Source: Geobacillus zalihae NBRC 101842 (lineage in GTDB: Bacteria; Bacillota; Bacilli; Bacillales; Anoxybacillaceae). Taken from it: DNA of 64,000 bases. The notes below the pieces were generated by a model that saw only the letters and a program-made list of their open reading frames with translations, was not told where the DNA came from and ran no database searches. Position numbers and translations under genes: made by a program. How positions within the stretch are numbered: the stretch's first letter is position 1; every line of letters begins with the position of its first letter. Shown in pieces: positions 42,474-51,354 of the stretch. Where the stretch lies: contig NZ_BCPV01000001.1 of the NCBI RefSeq assembly GCF_001544135.1, positions 186,001 to 250,000 on the forward strand, read 5' to 3'.

Positions 42474-43217
42474 TCACCGCTTCCGCGCGACGAAAAACAA
42501 CCGCTCCGCCGTCTCGGTCGGGGGCGCATCGGTGAAATCGGCGGTCACTTCAAGCACCTCGAAGCCAGCGGATTCGAGCCATCGCTCATAAACCTCGCGC
42601 GCAAATGTGCGTTGCTCGTGCCATTCGTCATAGCGCTCGTACCACTCGCCGCGGCGGACGAAAAACGTCAGTTCATGCCCGACGCTGTGCGGCCAGTCAA
42701 GCGGATGGCACGTCCATATGTAGCTGAGGTCGTCATCCTGGTCCGCAAACACGGCGTCGCGGAACAGGACGTCCATTTTGTAGACCGAATGGACATCAAA
42801 CAAAAGCAGCCCGCCGCCGCCAAGGGCGCGGGAGACGGCGGCGAACGTCCGCTTCACATCCTCTTCATCCGTTAAATAGTTGAGAGCATCGCAAAACAGG
42901 AAGGCGCCATCGAGATCAGAAAACCCGTCGAGCTCCGCCATGTTTTGTTCGAAAAACGGCACCTCCACTCCCGCCGCTTCGGCTTTCGCCTGGGCGACGG
43001 CGAGCATATGTTCAGAGAGATCAACGCCGGATACTTGCCATCCGGCCTTGGCAAGGCGGATGGCAAGCTCTCCCGTCCCGCAGCCGATGTCAATGACCCG
43101 TCTCCCCGGCCGTTTGGTGTATTGGGCGAATGCCCGTTCCACAAACGATTGCCATGCATCATACGGCGCCTCGGCCATGAGCGCATCGTACCAATCGGCG
43201 AAACGAGCATAGGTCAT
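42474..43217 (-). CDS. yqeM: Class I SAM-dependent methyltransferase YqeM
   Basis: Methyltransferase of unknown substrate, 247 residues. MTYARFADWYDALM at the start, SAM motif VIDIGCGTGELAIRLA near residue 42, GVDLSEHML, and FCDALNYL. ATG 43217 overlaps the rsfS stop in ATGA; the longer frame upstream runs inside rsfS. Confidence 0.92.
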   Translation of the reverse strand: MTYARFADWYDALMAEAPYDAWQSFVERAFAQYTKRPGRRVIDIGCGTGELAIRLAKAGWQVSGVDLSEHMLAVAQAKAEAAGVEVPFFEQNMAELDGFSDLDGAFLFCDALNYLTDEEDVKRTFAAVSRALGGGGLLLFDVHSVYKMDVLFRDAVFADQDDDLSYIWTCHPLDWPHSVGHELTFFVRRGEWYERYDEWHEQRTFAREVYERWLESAGFEVLEVTADFTDAPPTETAERLFFVARKR

Positions 43218-43570
43218 GGCTGCAGCACAGCCGCGACGTCTTCCGTCGGGGCGTCCCCCCAAAGCCGTTCGAGGTTGTAATACTCGCGCTCCTCTTTGGC
43301 AAAAACATGCACAACGATGTCGCCCAAATCGACAAGCACCCATTTCGCCTCCTGGAATCCTTCAACCCTCTTCACCGCTAAGCCGTGTTCTTCCGCTTGG
43401 TCTTGAATTTCGCGGGCGATGGCCTGCACTTGTTTGTCCGAATTGCCATGGCAAATGACAAAATAATCGGCGACAAGCGAAATGCCTTTCATGTTCAAGA
43501 CGACAATGTTTTCCGCCTTTTTATCATCCGCCGCGCGGACGACAAGCTGCAACGCCTCTTGTTCCGTCAC
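43214..43570 (-). CDS. rsfS: Ribosome silencing factor RsfS
   Basis: Binds ribosomal protein L14 and blocks subunit joining in starvation. The 118 residues show VVRAADDKKAENIVVLNM, YFVICHGNSDKQVQAI and WVLVDLGDIVVHVF. GTG start overlaps the yqeK stop (GTGA). Confidence 0.95.
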   Translation of the reverse strand: MTEQEALQLVVRAADDKKAENIVVLNMKGISLVADYFVICHGNSDKQVQAIAREIQDQAEEHGLAVKRVEGFQEAKWVLVDLGDIVVHVFAKEEREYYNLERLWGDAPTEDVAAVLQP

Positions 43571-44145
43571 CGTTTTGCTTCCCCCTTCACTTCACGCATG
43601 AGTGAATTGTACGCATGAATCGTATCTGGATAAATGAGCTGGCGCTTCTCAAGCAAAAACGCGATCGTATTTTTCACCGCCTGCAACAGCGCCCGGTTGA
43701 GGTCTTCTTCCGCCAAGCGCCGTACGTCGTCAACGCCCGGGAAGCGGCGCCCTGGTTCCATATAGTCGGCCAAATAAATAATTTTTTCAAGCACCGTCAT
43801 TCCAGCCCTTCCCGACGTATGGTAGCGAATGGCATCCAGCACCTCTGGATCGTTGATGCCGACTTCTGTCTGCACCAAATAGGCGCCAACGGGCGCATGC
43901 CATAGCTCACTGTTGTAAGCAAGCAAATCGTTGGGCATATTTTGCGCCAAAATGATTTGTTTCATTTCTTCAACCGGGCGGAATTTCGCATAGTCATGGA
44001 AAATGGCGGCCAATTCCGCTTTTTTGACGTCGGCGCCATACTGGTTGGCTAGCTTAACGGCCGTTTCGACAACGCCAAGCGTATGCTCGTAGCGCTGCTC
44101 CGTCAACTGTTGTTTCACAATCAGCAACGCCTGTTCTCGCTCCAT
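43567..44145 (-). CDS. yqeK: HD-domain Ap4A hydrolase YqeK
   Basis: HD phosphohydrolase of about 192 residues; YqeK-family members split diadenosine tetraphosphate symmetrically. Metal ligands are in [28 protein letters not shown] and [12 protein letters not shown] 44145 has GAGGAGAAGGG upstream. It lies inside the 3' end of nadD: the two frames overlap by about 90 bases. Confidence 0.94.
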   Translation of the reverse strand: MEREQALLIVKQQLTEQRYEHTLGVVETAVKLANQYGADVKKAELAAIFHDYAKFRPVEEMKQIILAQNMPNDLLAYNSELWHAPVGAYLVQTEVGINDPEVLDAIRYHTSGRAGMTVLEKIIYLADYMEPGRRFPGVDDVRRLAEEDLNRALLQAVKNTIAFLLEKRQLIYPDTIHAYNSLMREVKGEAKR

Positions 44146-44704
44146 ATAATCCCTTCTCCTCAATATAAAGTCTGACGCCTTCCGGTACAAGATAGCGAAT
44201 CGTCTGTCCGTTCCGCACCCGCTCGCGGATGAGCGAGGAAGAAACAGCAAACTGCGGCGCCTCAACTTCGATGACCGGATACGGCGTTTCCATGGAAAAC
44301 CCCGGCCGCTTGACGCCAACAAACGTCACCAACTCGATGAGCTCATCGATGCGGTGCCAATTCGGCAAATATTCGACCATATCGGCGCCGATGATGAAAT
44401 AAAATTCGTCATCAGGATGCATCGCGACAAGCTGCCGGATCGTGTCGTACGTATACGAAGGCCCTTCCCGCTCGAGTTCGATCGTCTCAATATGAAAGCG
44501 CGGATGGCCAGCCACTGCCAACTCGAGCATGCGCAGCCGGTCTTCGCTTTTGGTCACTTGTTCGTGCTGCTTATGGGGAGGAAGGCGGTTGGGCAGAAAC
44601 CAAATTTCTGACAACTGAAGGGCGTCAAGCACTTCATTCGCCATGAGCAAATGACCGTAATGAGGCGGATCAAACGTGCCGCCGAAAACCCCGATTTTTC
44701 CCAT
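44054..44704 (-). CDS. nadD: Nicotinate-nucleotide adenylyltransferase NadD
   Basis: Transfers AMP to nicotinate mononucleotide in NAD synthesis. Motifs [14 protein letters not shown] at the start and [12 protein letters not shown] near residue 165. The reading frame has 216 residues, about 27 more than B. subtilis NadD (189); the usual end is at the LYIEEKGLY segment, after which a Cys/Arg/Ala-rich tail runs on inside yqeK. Confidence 0.94.
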   Translation of the reverse strand: MGKIGVFGGTFDPPHYGHLLMANEVLDALQLSEIWFLPNRLPPHKQHEQVTKSEDRLRMLELAVAGHPRFHIETIELEREGPSYTYDTIRQLVAMHPDDEFYFIIGADMVEYLPNWHRIDELIELVTFVGVKRPGFSMETPYPVIEVEAPQFAVSSSLIRERVRNGQTIRYLVPEGVRLYIEEKGLYGARTGVADCETTVDGAALRAYAWRCRNGR

Positions 44705-44743
44705 CTTCTTTCCTCCCGCCGCCTGCCGTGGCTGCTCCCATTG

Positions 44744-45037
44744 TCAATCAGGCAGAACGATTTGTTTATGCTCCTTCGATTCTTTGTATAAGACGATCGT
44801 ATTGCCGATCACTTGCACGACTTCCGCCCCCGTTCCAGCCGCGAGCTGCTCGGCGACGGCGTGGCGGTCTTCTTCGCAGTTTTGCAAAACGCTCACTTTC
44901 AACAGCTCGCGCGCTTCGAGCGCCGCCGCAATTTGTTCGGTCATCGCTTCCGTCACGCCGCCTTTGCCGACTTGAAAAATCGGTTTCAAATGATGGGCTT
45001 GAGCGCGCAAAAACCGTTTTTGTTTTCCCGTTAGCAT
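44744..45037 (-). CDS. yhbY: RNA-binding protein YhbY (YqeI)
   Basis: CRS1/YhbY-domain protein of 97 residues, associated with 50S assembly: LTGKQKRFLRAQAHHLKPIFQVGKGG at the N-terminus with the GKGG loop, and IVLYKESKEHKQ at the end. AGGAGGT precedes the ATG. Sits 3 bp after aroE. Confidence 0.93.
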   Translation of the reverse strand: MLTGKQKRFLRAQAHHLKPIFQVGKGGVTEAMTEQIAAALEARELLKVSVLQNCEEDRHAVAEQLAAGTGAEVVQVIGNTIVLYKESKEHKQIVLPD

Positions 45038-45040
45038 ATG

Positions 45041-45871
45041 TTACCTCCTTAACGCTTCGATGACAAGCTGTTTCATCCGGTTGACATCCGGCCATTGGCC
45101 GGTCCATTTTTCAAACGCTAGCGCTCCCTGGTACACGAGCATGCCGACGCCGTTTTGCACACGGGCGCCGCGGGCTTTCGCTTCTTTCAGCCATTTTGTT
45201 TCCAGTGGATTGTAAATAATATCGGAAACGATCACCCCTGGCCGCAGCCGTTCAAGAGAAAGCGGCTGCACCTCGACACGCGGATGCATGCCGACAGAAG
45301 TGGTATTGATGATAATATCGTATTCGTCAAGCCGCGTTTCCGCCTCGGCGAGCGAAAAATACGCCGAGCGGCCATCCCCCCCTTCGCGGACGAGCCGCTC
45401 CGCTTTTTCCACCGTCCGGTTGGCCATATCGATGCGCTCGGCTGCCGTCGACAGCAACGAAAAGTAAATGCCGCGCGCCCCGCCGCCAGCGCCGATCACC
45501 AAAATCCGCTTGCCGTCGAGACTGACGTCCATTTCCTCCTCGAGCGCCTTGACGTAGCCAGGTCCGTCCGTATTATAGCCGACGAGCCGGCCGTTGTCGT
45601 TGACGATCGTATTGACCGCCCCGATGCGGCGCGCCTGCTCGTCCACTTCGTCCAAAAACGGAATGACCGCCAGTTTGTGCGGAATCGTCACGTTCACCCC
45701 GGCGATGCCGAGCGCCCGCACGCCAGCGATCGCCGCACCGACTTGCCCCGGTTCGACGGAAAACAAATGATAGCGCGCCGGAATGCCCAAACGGGCGAAT
45801 GCATCATTATGCATGAGCGGCGACAGCGAGTGCTCGACGGGAAACCCAATCAACCCGTATACCTTTTCCAC
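45041..45871 (-). CDS. aroE: Shikimate dehydrogenase AroE
   Basis: NADPH-dependent reduction of 3-dehydroshikimate. 276 residues with GFPVEHSLSPLMHNDAF, the catalytic Lys in NVTIPHK, NTDGPGYV and the NADP loop VIGAGGGARGIYFSL. GTG 45871 is behind GGGAGGAGG; the longer frame upstream lacks family similarity and enters yqeH. Confidence 0.95.
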   Translation of the reverse strand: MEKVYGLIGFPVEHSLSPLMHNDAFARLGIPARYHLFSVEPGQVGAAIAGVRALGIAGVNVTIPHKLAVIPFLDEVDEQARRIGAVNTIVNDNGRLVGYNTDGPGYVKALEEEMDVSLDGKRILVIGAGGGARGIYFSLLSTAAERIDMANRTVEKAERLVREGGDGRSAYFSLAEAETRLDEYDIIINTTSVGMHPRVEVQPLSLERLRPGVIVSDIIYNPLETKWLKEAKARGARVQNGVGMLVYQGALAFEKWTGQWPDVNRMKQLVIEALRR

Positions 45872-45894
45872 GTTTCTCCTCCTCCCGCTTTCCA

Positions 45895-47004
45895 TTAAAT
45901 CAACGATTGACGGATAAATACGTCGACCCCTTTTGGAGCATGGACGACAAGCTGAGCACCCAGGTCGTTGCACGTCACCCAGCCGAGTCCGGAAAAGACG
46001 ATGTCTGTCTTCCGCTCTTTGACAGACAGCGAGCGCGGCACAAGCGGCGGAAATTCAGCGGCATAGCGTTTGTTTGGCGGCGACAGCAAATCGCCAAGCT
46101 GATTGGCATAAAGGGAGTCGGCTTTTTCCAACTTTGTCCGATGAACCGTCAACTCATTGGCCATGTAGCAGACGAACGAGCGGCGCCCGCCTTTGATGTA
46201 ATCGAGGCGGGCCAAGCCTCCGAAAAAGAGCGTCTGCCCTTCGTTGAGCTGATAAACGCGCGGATGGATTTCCCGCTTCGGCGTAATGATCTTCAAATCG
46301 CGCGCATCAACAAAGTGCGCCATTTGGTGATGGTTGATGATCCCCGGCGTATCATACAGCGTCGCTCCACCCTCAAGCGGAATTTCGATCATATCGAGTG
46401 TCGTCCCCGGGAAATATGACGTGGTAATCACATTCCCTTTGCCGGTCGCCTCTTCAATGATCCGATTGATGAACGTCGACTTGCCGACATTCGTGCAGCC
46501 GACGACGTAGACATCGCCGCCCTCACGGTAGCGGTTGATCGCTTCCATCACCTTCGCCATGCCAATTCCTTTCGCTGCGCTGACAAGGCAGACGTCAACC
46601 GGACAGAGCCCGAGCTCTTCCGCCATGCGGCGCATCCAGCGCAGCAGCTTCGGGTATTTGACCGACCGCGGCAATAAATCCGCCTTGTTGCCGACAAGCA
46701 AAATCGGATTATCGGCCGCAAACCGCGGCAAGCCAGGAATCCAGCTGCCGTTGAAATCGAAAATGTCGACGATGTTGACGACAAGCGCCTTCGATTCCCC
46801 GATGCGGTGCAGCATGTTTAAAAAATCGCTGTCATCAAGCGGCACGTCTTGCACTTCGTTGTAATGTTTCAAGCGGAAGCAGCGCTGGCAAATGATTTCT
46901 TCCTCGTCTTTTTCGAGCACGCTTTTCGGCGCATAGCCCGCCTTTTTCGGATCGTCAAACTGAATGGCCGCTCCGCAGCCGATGCAACGCAGTTGTGGCT
47001 CCAC
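45895..47004 (-). CDS. yqeH: Circularly permuted GTPase YqeH
   Basis: GTPase needed for 30S subunit assembly. 369 residues: an N-terminal zinc finger (CIGCGA...CQRC), then G motifs in permuted order: G4 VGNKADLLP, G5, G1 GCTNVGKSTFI, G3 DTPGIINHH, and a C-terminal treble-clef-like domain. GTG 47004 is chosen from GGGAGG at 7 bases; an ATG two codons upstream overlaps the yqeG stop and is too close to the SD. Confidence 0.95.
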   Translation of the reverse strand: MEPQLRCIGCGAAIQFDDPKKAGYAPKSVLEKDEEEIICQRCFRLKHYNEVQDVPLDDSDFLNMLHRIGESKALVVNIVDIFDFNGSWIPGLPRFAADNPILLVGNKADLLPRSVKYPKLLRWMRRMAEELGLCPVDVCLVSAAKGIGMAKVMEAINRYREGGDVYVVGCTNVGKSTFINRIIEEATGKGNVITTSYFPGTTLDMIEIPLEGGATLYDTPGIINHHQMAHFVDARDLKIITPKREIHPRVYQLNEGQTLFFGGLARLDYIKGGRRSFVCYMANELTVHRTKLEKADSLYANQLGDLLSPPNKRYAAEFPPLVPRSLSVKERKTDIVFSGLGWVTCNDLGAQLVVHAPKGVDVFIRQSLI

Positions 47005-47006
47005 GA

Positions 47007-47522
47007 TCATTCCTCCCAGTAAATCATCCCTTTTTTGCGCATCACCTTTAAAATTCTCCGCTCCATTTTTCGATTGAAACGCGTCCATAATCCGTCCGTC
47101 TGGGCGACCGGGACGACTAAAATCGTGTTTAGTCCGAGCCGGTTGCCCCCAAGCACATCCGTCAGCAACTGATCGCCGATGACGACGACTTCCTCTTTCT
47201 TAAGCTCCATCATCTTTAATGCCTGCAAAAACGCGCGTGTCAGCGGTTTGCGCGCTTCAAAGATGAACGGGATGCCAAGCGGCTCCGCAAACGACTGCAC
47301 GCGTTGTTGATTATTATTCGATACGATGACGACCTTAATGCCCGCCTGCTTCATCGCATCAAACCATGCGGCCAGCTCCGGGGTGGCGCTCGGCCGATCC
47401 CATTCAACAAGCGTATTGTCCAAATCAGTGATGATCCCTTTGACCCCTTTTTGTTTCAGCTCATCCGGAGTAATGTCGATCACACGCTTGGCAAACTGGC
47501 TTGGCAAAAAGTAGTGAAGCAT
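47007..47522 (-). CDS. yqeG: HAD-family phosphatase YqeG
   Basis: HAD subfamily IIIA phosphatase, 171 residues, substrate unproven. Nucleophile motif ITDLDNTLVEWD near residue 27, motif II VIVSNNNQQ, and DQLLTDVLGGNRLG. Start ATG 47522 (MLHYFLPSQF) matches the family; coupled to yqeH downstream. Confidence 0.92.
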   Translation of the reverse strand: MLHYFLPSQFAKRVIDITPDELKQKGVKGIITDLDNTLVEWDRPSATPELAAWFDAMKQAGIKVVIVSNNNQQRVQSFAEPLGIPFIFEARKPLTRAFLQALKMMELKKEEVVVIGDQLLTDVLGGNRLGLNTILVVPVAQTDGLWTRFNRKMERRILKVMRKKGMIYWEE

Positions 47523-47643
47523 GCCGGACACCCGCCTTTCCATTTGCTTTTCCCATCATAGCGAATTTTAACGTTTGTTTCAAAACAAAGTTTACCGATG
47601 ATAAATAGAAAAAACTTTCGACAAATTTCGCGACTGTCCATCT

Positions 47644-47744
47644 TGTGGATAACTGTTGCCCACATTATACACAAGCTAGTCATCACACTTCCTGCGTTTT
47701 ATAAACATGTTTTCCACATGTTATCCACCACCTTCTGTGGATAA
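47644..47744. promoter_or_regulatory. DnaA-box cluster upstream of sda
   Basis: Five 9-mers: TGTGGATAA (47644-47652, 47736-47744), TTATACACA (47665-47673), TTTTCCACA (47710-47718) and TTATCCACC (47721-47729, one mismatch). In B. subtilis, sda is activated by DnaA through such boxes. The rest of the 47523-47849 gap is AT-rich leader with no gene. Confidence 0.88.
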
Positions 47745-47849
47745 CAGAACGGTTGTTCTCTCTCCCAAGTCATGGTACATTGTAAGTAACCTACCATTAT
47801 ATGTATGACATGTTTGGCATATTCCATCCAAAAAAGGAGGACGCCCCCG

Positions 47850-47990
47850 ATGAAACATTTGTCCGACGAGCTGTTGATCGAGTCGTACTTCAAGGCGAAA
47901 GAACTCAACCTCAGCCCGGAATTCATCGAGTTGATTGAAAAAGAAATCCAGCGCCGTTCATTGACCCACAAAATTAAGCTGTCCTCATAA
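47850..47990 (+). CDS. sda: Sporulation checkpoint inhibitor Sda
   Basis: A 46-residue helical-hairpin protein that blocks sporulation kinase KinA when replication is impaired. Sequence [20 protein letters not shown] matches the family, with the conserved SxELLxxxY core. AAAGGAGG precedes the ATG. DnaA boxes upstream explain its control; a terminator follows. Confidence 0.95.
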   Translation: MKHLSDELLIESYFKAKELNLSPEFIELIEKEIQRRSLTHKIKLSS

Positions 47991-48015
47991 GCGAAGGCCT
48001 TCGGGCTTTTTTTGT
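47987..48015 (+). terminator. Terminator of sda
   Basis: AAGCGAA / TTC-GGCTT stem with GGCC loop followed by TTTTTTTG, immediately past sda. Confidence 0.75.
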
Positions 48016-48026
48016 TTCGGAAAGCC

Positions 48027-48821
48027 TTAGCGCTCATGCGCCTCGCACCAATAGCCGAGCCGCTCGCCGACTTTGATCGGCATGGGCGCAACAATGCGCG
48101 GGTCAGGGGCGAAACTTCCGCGTTCAAACAGCAAGACGACCGTTGAACCGAACGAAAAATACGCCATTTCCTCTCCTTTTACAAGCTGCTCACCCTCATG
48201 GGTCAATTCAATGCTGTTGACGAACATGGCGCCGATTTTCACGATCGCCAAGCGCTTGCCGCCGGCTGTGACCTCGGTGATGAGGCGGTAATTTTTCTCG
48301 AGCGGCCGACGCCCATATTTTAAGCCAAGACGGTTGACCGGATACGACTTGCGGCCGAGCGCCCACTGCTTTTCGATCACTCCAGATATTGGGCTGTGGA
48401 TGCGGTGATAATGACTCGGGCTTAAATACAGAATAAAAAAGAACCCGTTCACATACGGTTGTGCCGCTTCAACGCTGCCGAGCATTTCTGCAATGGAATA
48501 CGGCTTTCCCTTGACGATCATTTCGCAGTTTTCTCGAATCGTGCCCATGTCTTCAATGACGGCGTCGACCGGGCTGACGACCGTATGCTCATCAGCGTCG
48601 ACCGGCCTCACCCCAGCCTTCAGCCGGCGGACGAACAGTTGCTGCAACGTCTTATAATTTTTTAAGCTTTTTTCCATTTCGTCTTGGTTAATATGATAAA
48701 TTTTTGCATACGATGATATCAATAGCCCGCTGAGTCGCGATTTGGCAAACGAAGCGAGCAGCTTTGAAGAAAGCGAGTGATTGGTCAGCTCGATGAACAA
48801 ACGATAAAGCCATTTTCGCAA
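48027..48821 (-). CDS. psd: Phosphatidylserine decarboxylase Psd
   Basis: Makes phosphatidylethanolamine from phosphatidylserine. Proenzyme of about 264 residues (B. subtilis 263) with the self-cleavage motif FGST (YFSFGSTVVLLFE), VVSPVDAVI, and SPSHYHRIHSP. No ATG fits: TTG 48821, with GAGGG 7 bases upstream, starts the family-like LRKWLYRLFIELTNHSLSS. Divergent from pssA, whose product is its substrate. Confidence 0.93.
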   Translation of the reverse strand: MRKWLYRLFIELTNHSLSSKLLASFAKSRLSGLLISSYAKIYHINQDEMEKSLKNYKTLQQLFVRRLKAGVRPVDADEHTVVSPVDAVIEDMGTIRENCEMIVKGKPYSIAEMLGSVEAAQPYVNGFFFILYLSPSHYHRIHSPISGVIEKQWALGRKSYPVNRLGLKYGRRPLEKNYRLITEVTAGGKRLAIVKIGAMFVNSIELTHEGEQLVKGEEMAYFSFGSTVVLLFERGSFAPDPRIVAPMPIKVGERLGYWCEAHER

Positions 48822-48944
48822 GCACGTTCCCTCCAGTAGCGCAACATCGCCATTCGTTACTACCTTCCATATTACCGCCAAAATGAGTATAATGGTAGTA
48901 GAATTTTCTTTTGGCGTTTTCTGTTGGAAAAGGAGTGGGGAAAC

Positions 48945-49484
48945 TTGTTCTTATCGGACTATTTAGATTATACGTTAAAAAAGCTGAAAGCAAACGTGGC
49001 AAACATTTTGACGATGACAAACCTGTCGCTTGGCGGCTTTTCCGTCCTGGCTACGCTGAAAGGGCAGCTTCATATGAGCGTGCTGCTCGTTTTTTTAGCA
49101 GCGTTTGTCGATCGCTTTGACGGCGCTGTGGCGCGCAAGATGAACATTGAATCCGAACTTGGCAAGCAGCTCGATTCGATGAGCGACATCGTCTCCTTCG
49201 GCGTCGCTCCCGCCTTGCTGATGTACCAAGGCTTGTTCCATGAGTTCGGCGCGCCCGGCGCGGTATTCACCGTTTTGTACATCGCTTGCGGCGCCTTCCG
49301 CCTCGCTCGCTTCAACATCACAGAAAACAACGGCTACTTTGCGGGGCTGCCGATCACCGCCGCCGGGGTGCTGATGACGCTCGGCTATTTAGCCATCCCG
49401 TACTTCCCGCCGCAATCGTTTATGTTTTTGGCGCTCATTTTATCGTTTTTAATGGTCGGCACGTTTAAACTGAAAAAAATATGA
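48945..49484 (+). CDS. pssA: Phosphatidylserine synthase PssA
   Basis: CDP-alcohol phosphotransferase making phosphatidylserine. About 179 residues with the DG-x2-AR-x8-G-x3-D-x3-D motif fully present (DGAVARK ... GKQLDSMSD) and six hydrophobic segments. TTG 48945 is used; GGAG lies 9 bases upstream. An in-frame TTG at 48924 has no SD. A TATAAT lies at about 48888 in the shared psd-pssA gap. Confidence 0.92.
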   Translation: MFLSDYLDYTLKKLKANVANILTMTNLSLGGFSVLATLKGQLHMSVLLVFLAAFVDRFDGAVARKMNIESELGKQLDSMSDIVSFGVAPALLMYQGLFHEFGAPGAVFTVLYIACGAFRLARFNITENNGYFAGLPITAAGVLMTLGYLAIPYFPPQSFMFLALILSFLMVGTFKLKKI

Positions 49485-49495
49485 TGATCATCGGA

Positions 49496-49536
49496 GCTGC
49501 CCTTTCCGTCATCCTAATGGAGCGGGCGGCTTTTTG
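49496..49536 (+). terminator. Terminator of pssA
   Basis: GCTGCCC / GGGCGGC around a long loop, then TTTTTG. Confidence 0.7.
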
Positions 49537-49658
49537 CGTCTCATGTCACACCTTTTTCCCTTTTCAACCTCCTATATTCAGTATATGATAAATATGGTTT
49601 CTTCATAAAAACGCCCAATGGCGTAGATCGTTCGTATGGAAAAAGCGGGGGGATTCAT

Positions 49659-50450
49659 TTGGACAAAACATCGGTCATCGGCATCATCCTTGGTGTCATT
49701 GCCGTCGGGCTGGGCATGTACTTTAAGGGCGTTTCGCCTGCTGTATTGATCAATCCGGCCGCCATCCTCATCATTCTCGTCGGGACGGCGGCAGCGGTCG
49801 TCATCGCCTTTCCGACGCACGAAATTAAAAAAGTGCCAAAGCTTTTCAAAGTCATTTTCACGGAATCAACGACGCCGACGGTCGAACAACTGATTCCGCT
49901 GTTCGTCGATTGGGCGAATATCGCCCGCCGCGAAGGGCTGCTGGCGCTCGAGGCGAAATTGGACGACATTGACGACCCGTTTTTGCGCAACGGACTCAGC
50001 ATGGCAATCGATGGGCAAACGCAAGAGTTCATCCGGGATGTCATGACAGAGGAAATCGTCGCCATGGAAGAGCGCCACGAAGCGAATGCCGCGATTTTTT
50101 CCCAAGCAGGCACGTACGCGCCGACGCTCGGGGTGCTTGGGGCCGTCATCGGCCTGATTGCCGCCCTTGGCAATATGGAAAACATCGCCGAGCTCGGCAA
50201 GGCGATCAGCGCCGCTTTTGTCGCCACGATGCTCGGCATTTTCACCGGCTATGTGCTTTGGCATCCGTTTGCCAACAAACTGCGGCGGAAATCGAAGGAA
50301 GAGGCGCGCGTGCGCTACATCATGATTGAAGGGGTGCTGTCCATTTTGGAAGGACAAGCCCCGCGCATGATCGAACAAAAACTCGCCTCATACTTGCCGG
50401 AAAACGAGCGGCGCCAAGCGCTGGTGCAAGGGGAAACGGCCAATGGCTAA
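49659..50450 (+). CDS. motA: Flagellar stator protein MotA
   Basis: Proton-channel stator subunit of the flagellar motor, 263 residues, four TM helices (about 5-23, 32-52, 150-170, 182-205) and a cytoplasmic loop with MDRxx-type AMEERHEANAA; the conserved LGVLGAVIGLIAALG is near residue 155. TTG start behind GGGGGGA. A TTTTCA-17-TATGAT promoter is plausible upstream. Overlaps motB by 8 bases. Not linked to chemotaxis genes here. Confidence 0.94.
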   Translation: MDKTSVIGIILGVIAVGLGMYFKGVSPAVLINPAAILIILVGTAAAVVIAFPTHEIKKVPKLFKVIFTESTTPTVEQLIPLFVDWANIARREGLLALEAKLDDIDDPFLRNGLSMAIDGQTQEFIRDVMTEEIVAMEERHEANAAIFSQAGTYAPTLGVLGAVIGLIAALGNMENIAELGKAISAAFVATMLGIFTGYVLWHPFANKLRRKSKEEARVRYIMIEGVLSILEGQAPRMIEQKLASYLPENERRQALVQGETANG

Positions 50451-51222
50451 GAAAAAAAAGAACAAGCATGACGACCATATGAGCGAGGCATGGCTGATTC
50501 CGTACGCGGATTTATTGACGCTATTGCTCGCCCTATTCATCGTCTTGTTTGCGAGCAGCCAAATCGACCAAAAGAAGTTTCAAGAAATTGCGCGCGCCTT
50601 TAGCACCGCCTTTGCCGGCGGAACGGGTGTTCTTGACTTTCAAAGCCCGATCGAGCCGATCACTCCACCGGCCCAAGACGAAGAAGGACGGCATCAAGCA
50701 AAGCAGCCTTCCCCAGTCGTAAACGGAAAGGAAAAAGAAGAATTAGGGCAAATCAAAGCGAAAATCGACAGCTACATCCACGACAACAAGCTGACGGGAA
50801 AACTGCAGACTTCCTTGACGGACGAAGGGCTCGCGATTACCATTTTGGATGATATTTTATTCGACTCCGGCAGCGCCGAAGTGCGCATGAAAGACCGGCG
50901 TCTTGCGGCGGAAATCTCCGCTTTGCTCGTCATGAACCCGCCGCGCAATATCATCATCAGCGGCCATACGGACAACGTGCCGATCCATAATGAGAAATTT
51001 GCTTCCAACTGGGAGCTGAGCGTCATGCGCGCCGTCAATTTCATGAAAGTGCTGCTTGAAAACAAGCAACTCGATCCGCGCTATTTCAGCGCCAAAGGGT
51101 ATGGCGAATACAAGCCGATCGCCTCCAACGCCACCGCTGCCGGGCGGATGAAAAACCGGCGTGTCGAAATTTTAATTTTGCCGCGCACCGACGTCAATGA
51201 TTCGTCCACATCCACTCAGTGA
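50443..51222 (+). CDS. motB: Flagellar stator protein MotB
   Basis: Partner of MotA, 259 residues. One TM helix with the proton-carrying Asp (IPYADLLTLLLALFIVLFAS, 18-37), a linker rich in Pro/Lys, and an OmpA-like peptidoglycan-binding domain with IISGHTDNVPIHN and GRMKNRRVEI. The sequence is closer to proton-type MotB than sodium-type MotS. Confidence 0.95.
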   Translation: MAKKKKNKHDDHMSEAWLIPYADLLTLLLALFIVLFASSQIDQKKFQEIARAFSTAFAGGTGVLDFQSPIEPITPPAQDEEGRHQAKQPSPVVNGKEKEELGQIKAKIDSYIHDNKLTGKLQTSLTDEGLAITILDDILFDSGSAEVRMKDRRLAAEISALLVMNPPRNIIISGHTDNVPIHNEKFASNWELSVMRAVNFMKVLLENKQLDPRYFSAKGYGEYKPIASNATAAGRMKNRRVEILILPRTDVNDSSTSTQ

Positions 51223-51254
51223 CCGCCGCGCCTTCAGCGGGCGGTTTTCTTTAG
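51222..51254 (+). terminator. Terminator of motAB
   Basis: CCGCC / GGCGG stem with a short inner pairing, followed by TTTTCTTT. Confidence 0.75.
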
Positions 51255-51294
51255 CCGTCGCTTTGCCAAAACTCTCTTTTCCATGTCCAAACAG

Positions 51295-51319
51295 AAAAAC
51301 CGGCGGTTCGCCGGTTTTT
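51295..51319. terminator. Bidirectional terminator between motB and the permease gene
   Basis: AAAAACCGGCG / CGCCGGTTTTT with a three-base loop; A and T runs on both sides suit either direction. Confidence 0.9.
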
Positions 51320-51354
51320 CCTCCTTCGTCCGCAAAGACCTTTATTCGAAAAAA

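Noticed and set aside
49659-51222. motAB as sodium-type motPS
   Set aside because: The MotA and MotB sequences follow B. subtilis MotA/MotB closely, including the PYADLLTLLLALFIVLFA helix, and there is no ccpA neighbour as for motPS.
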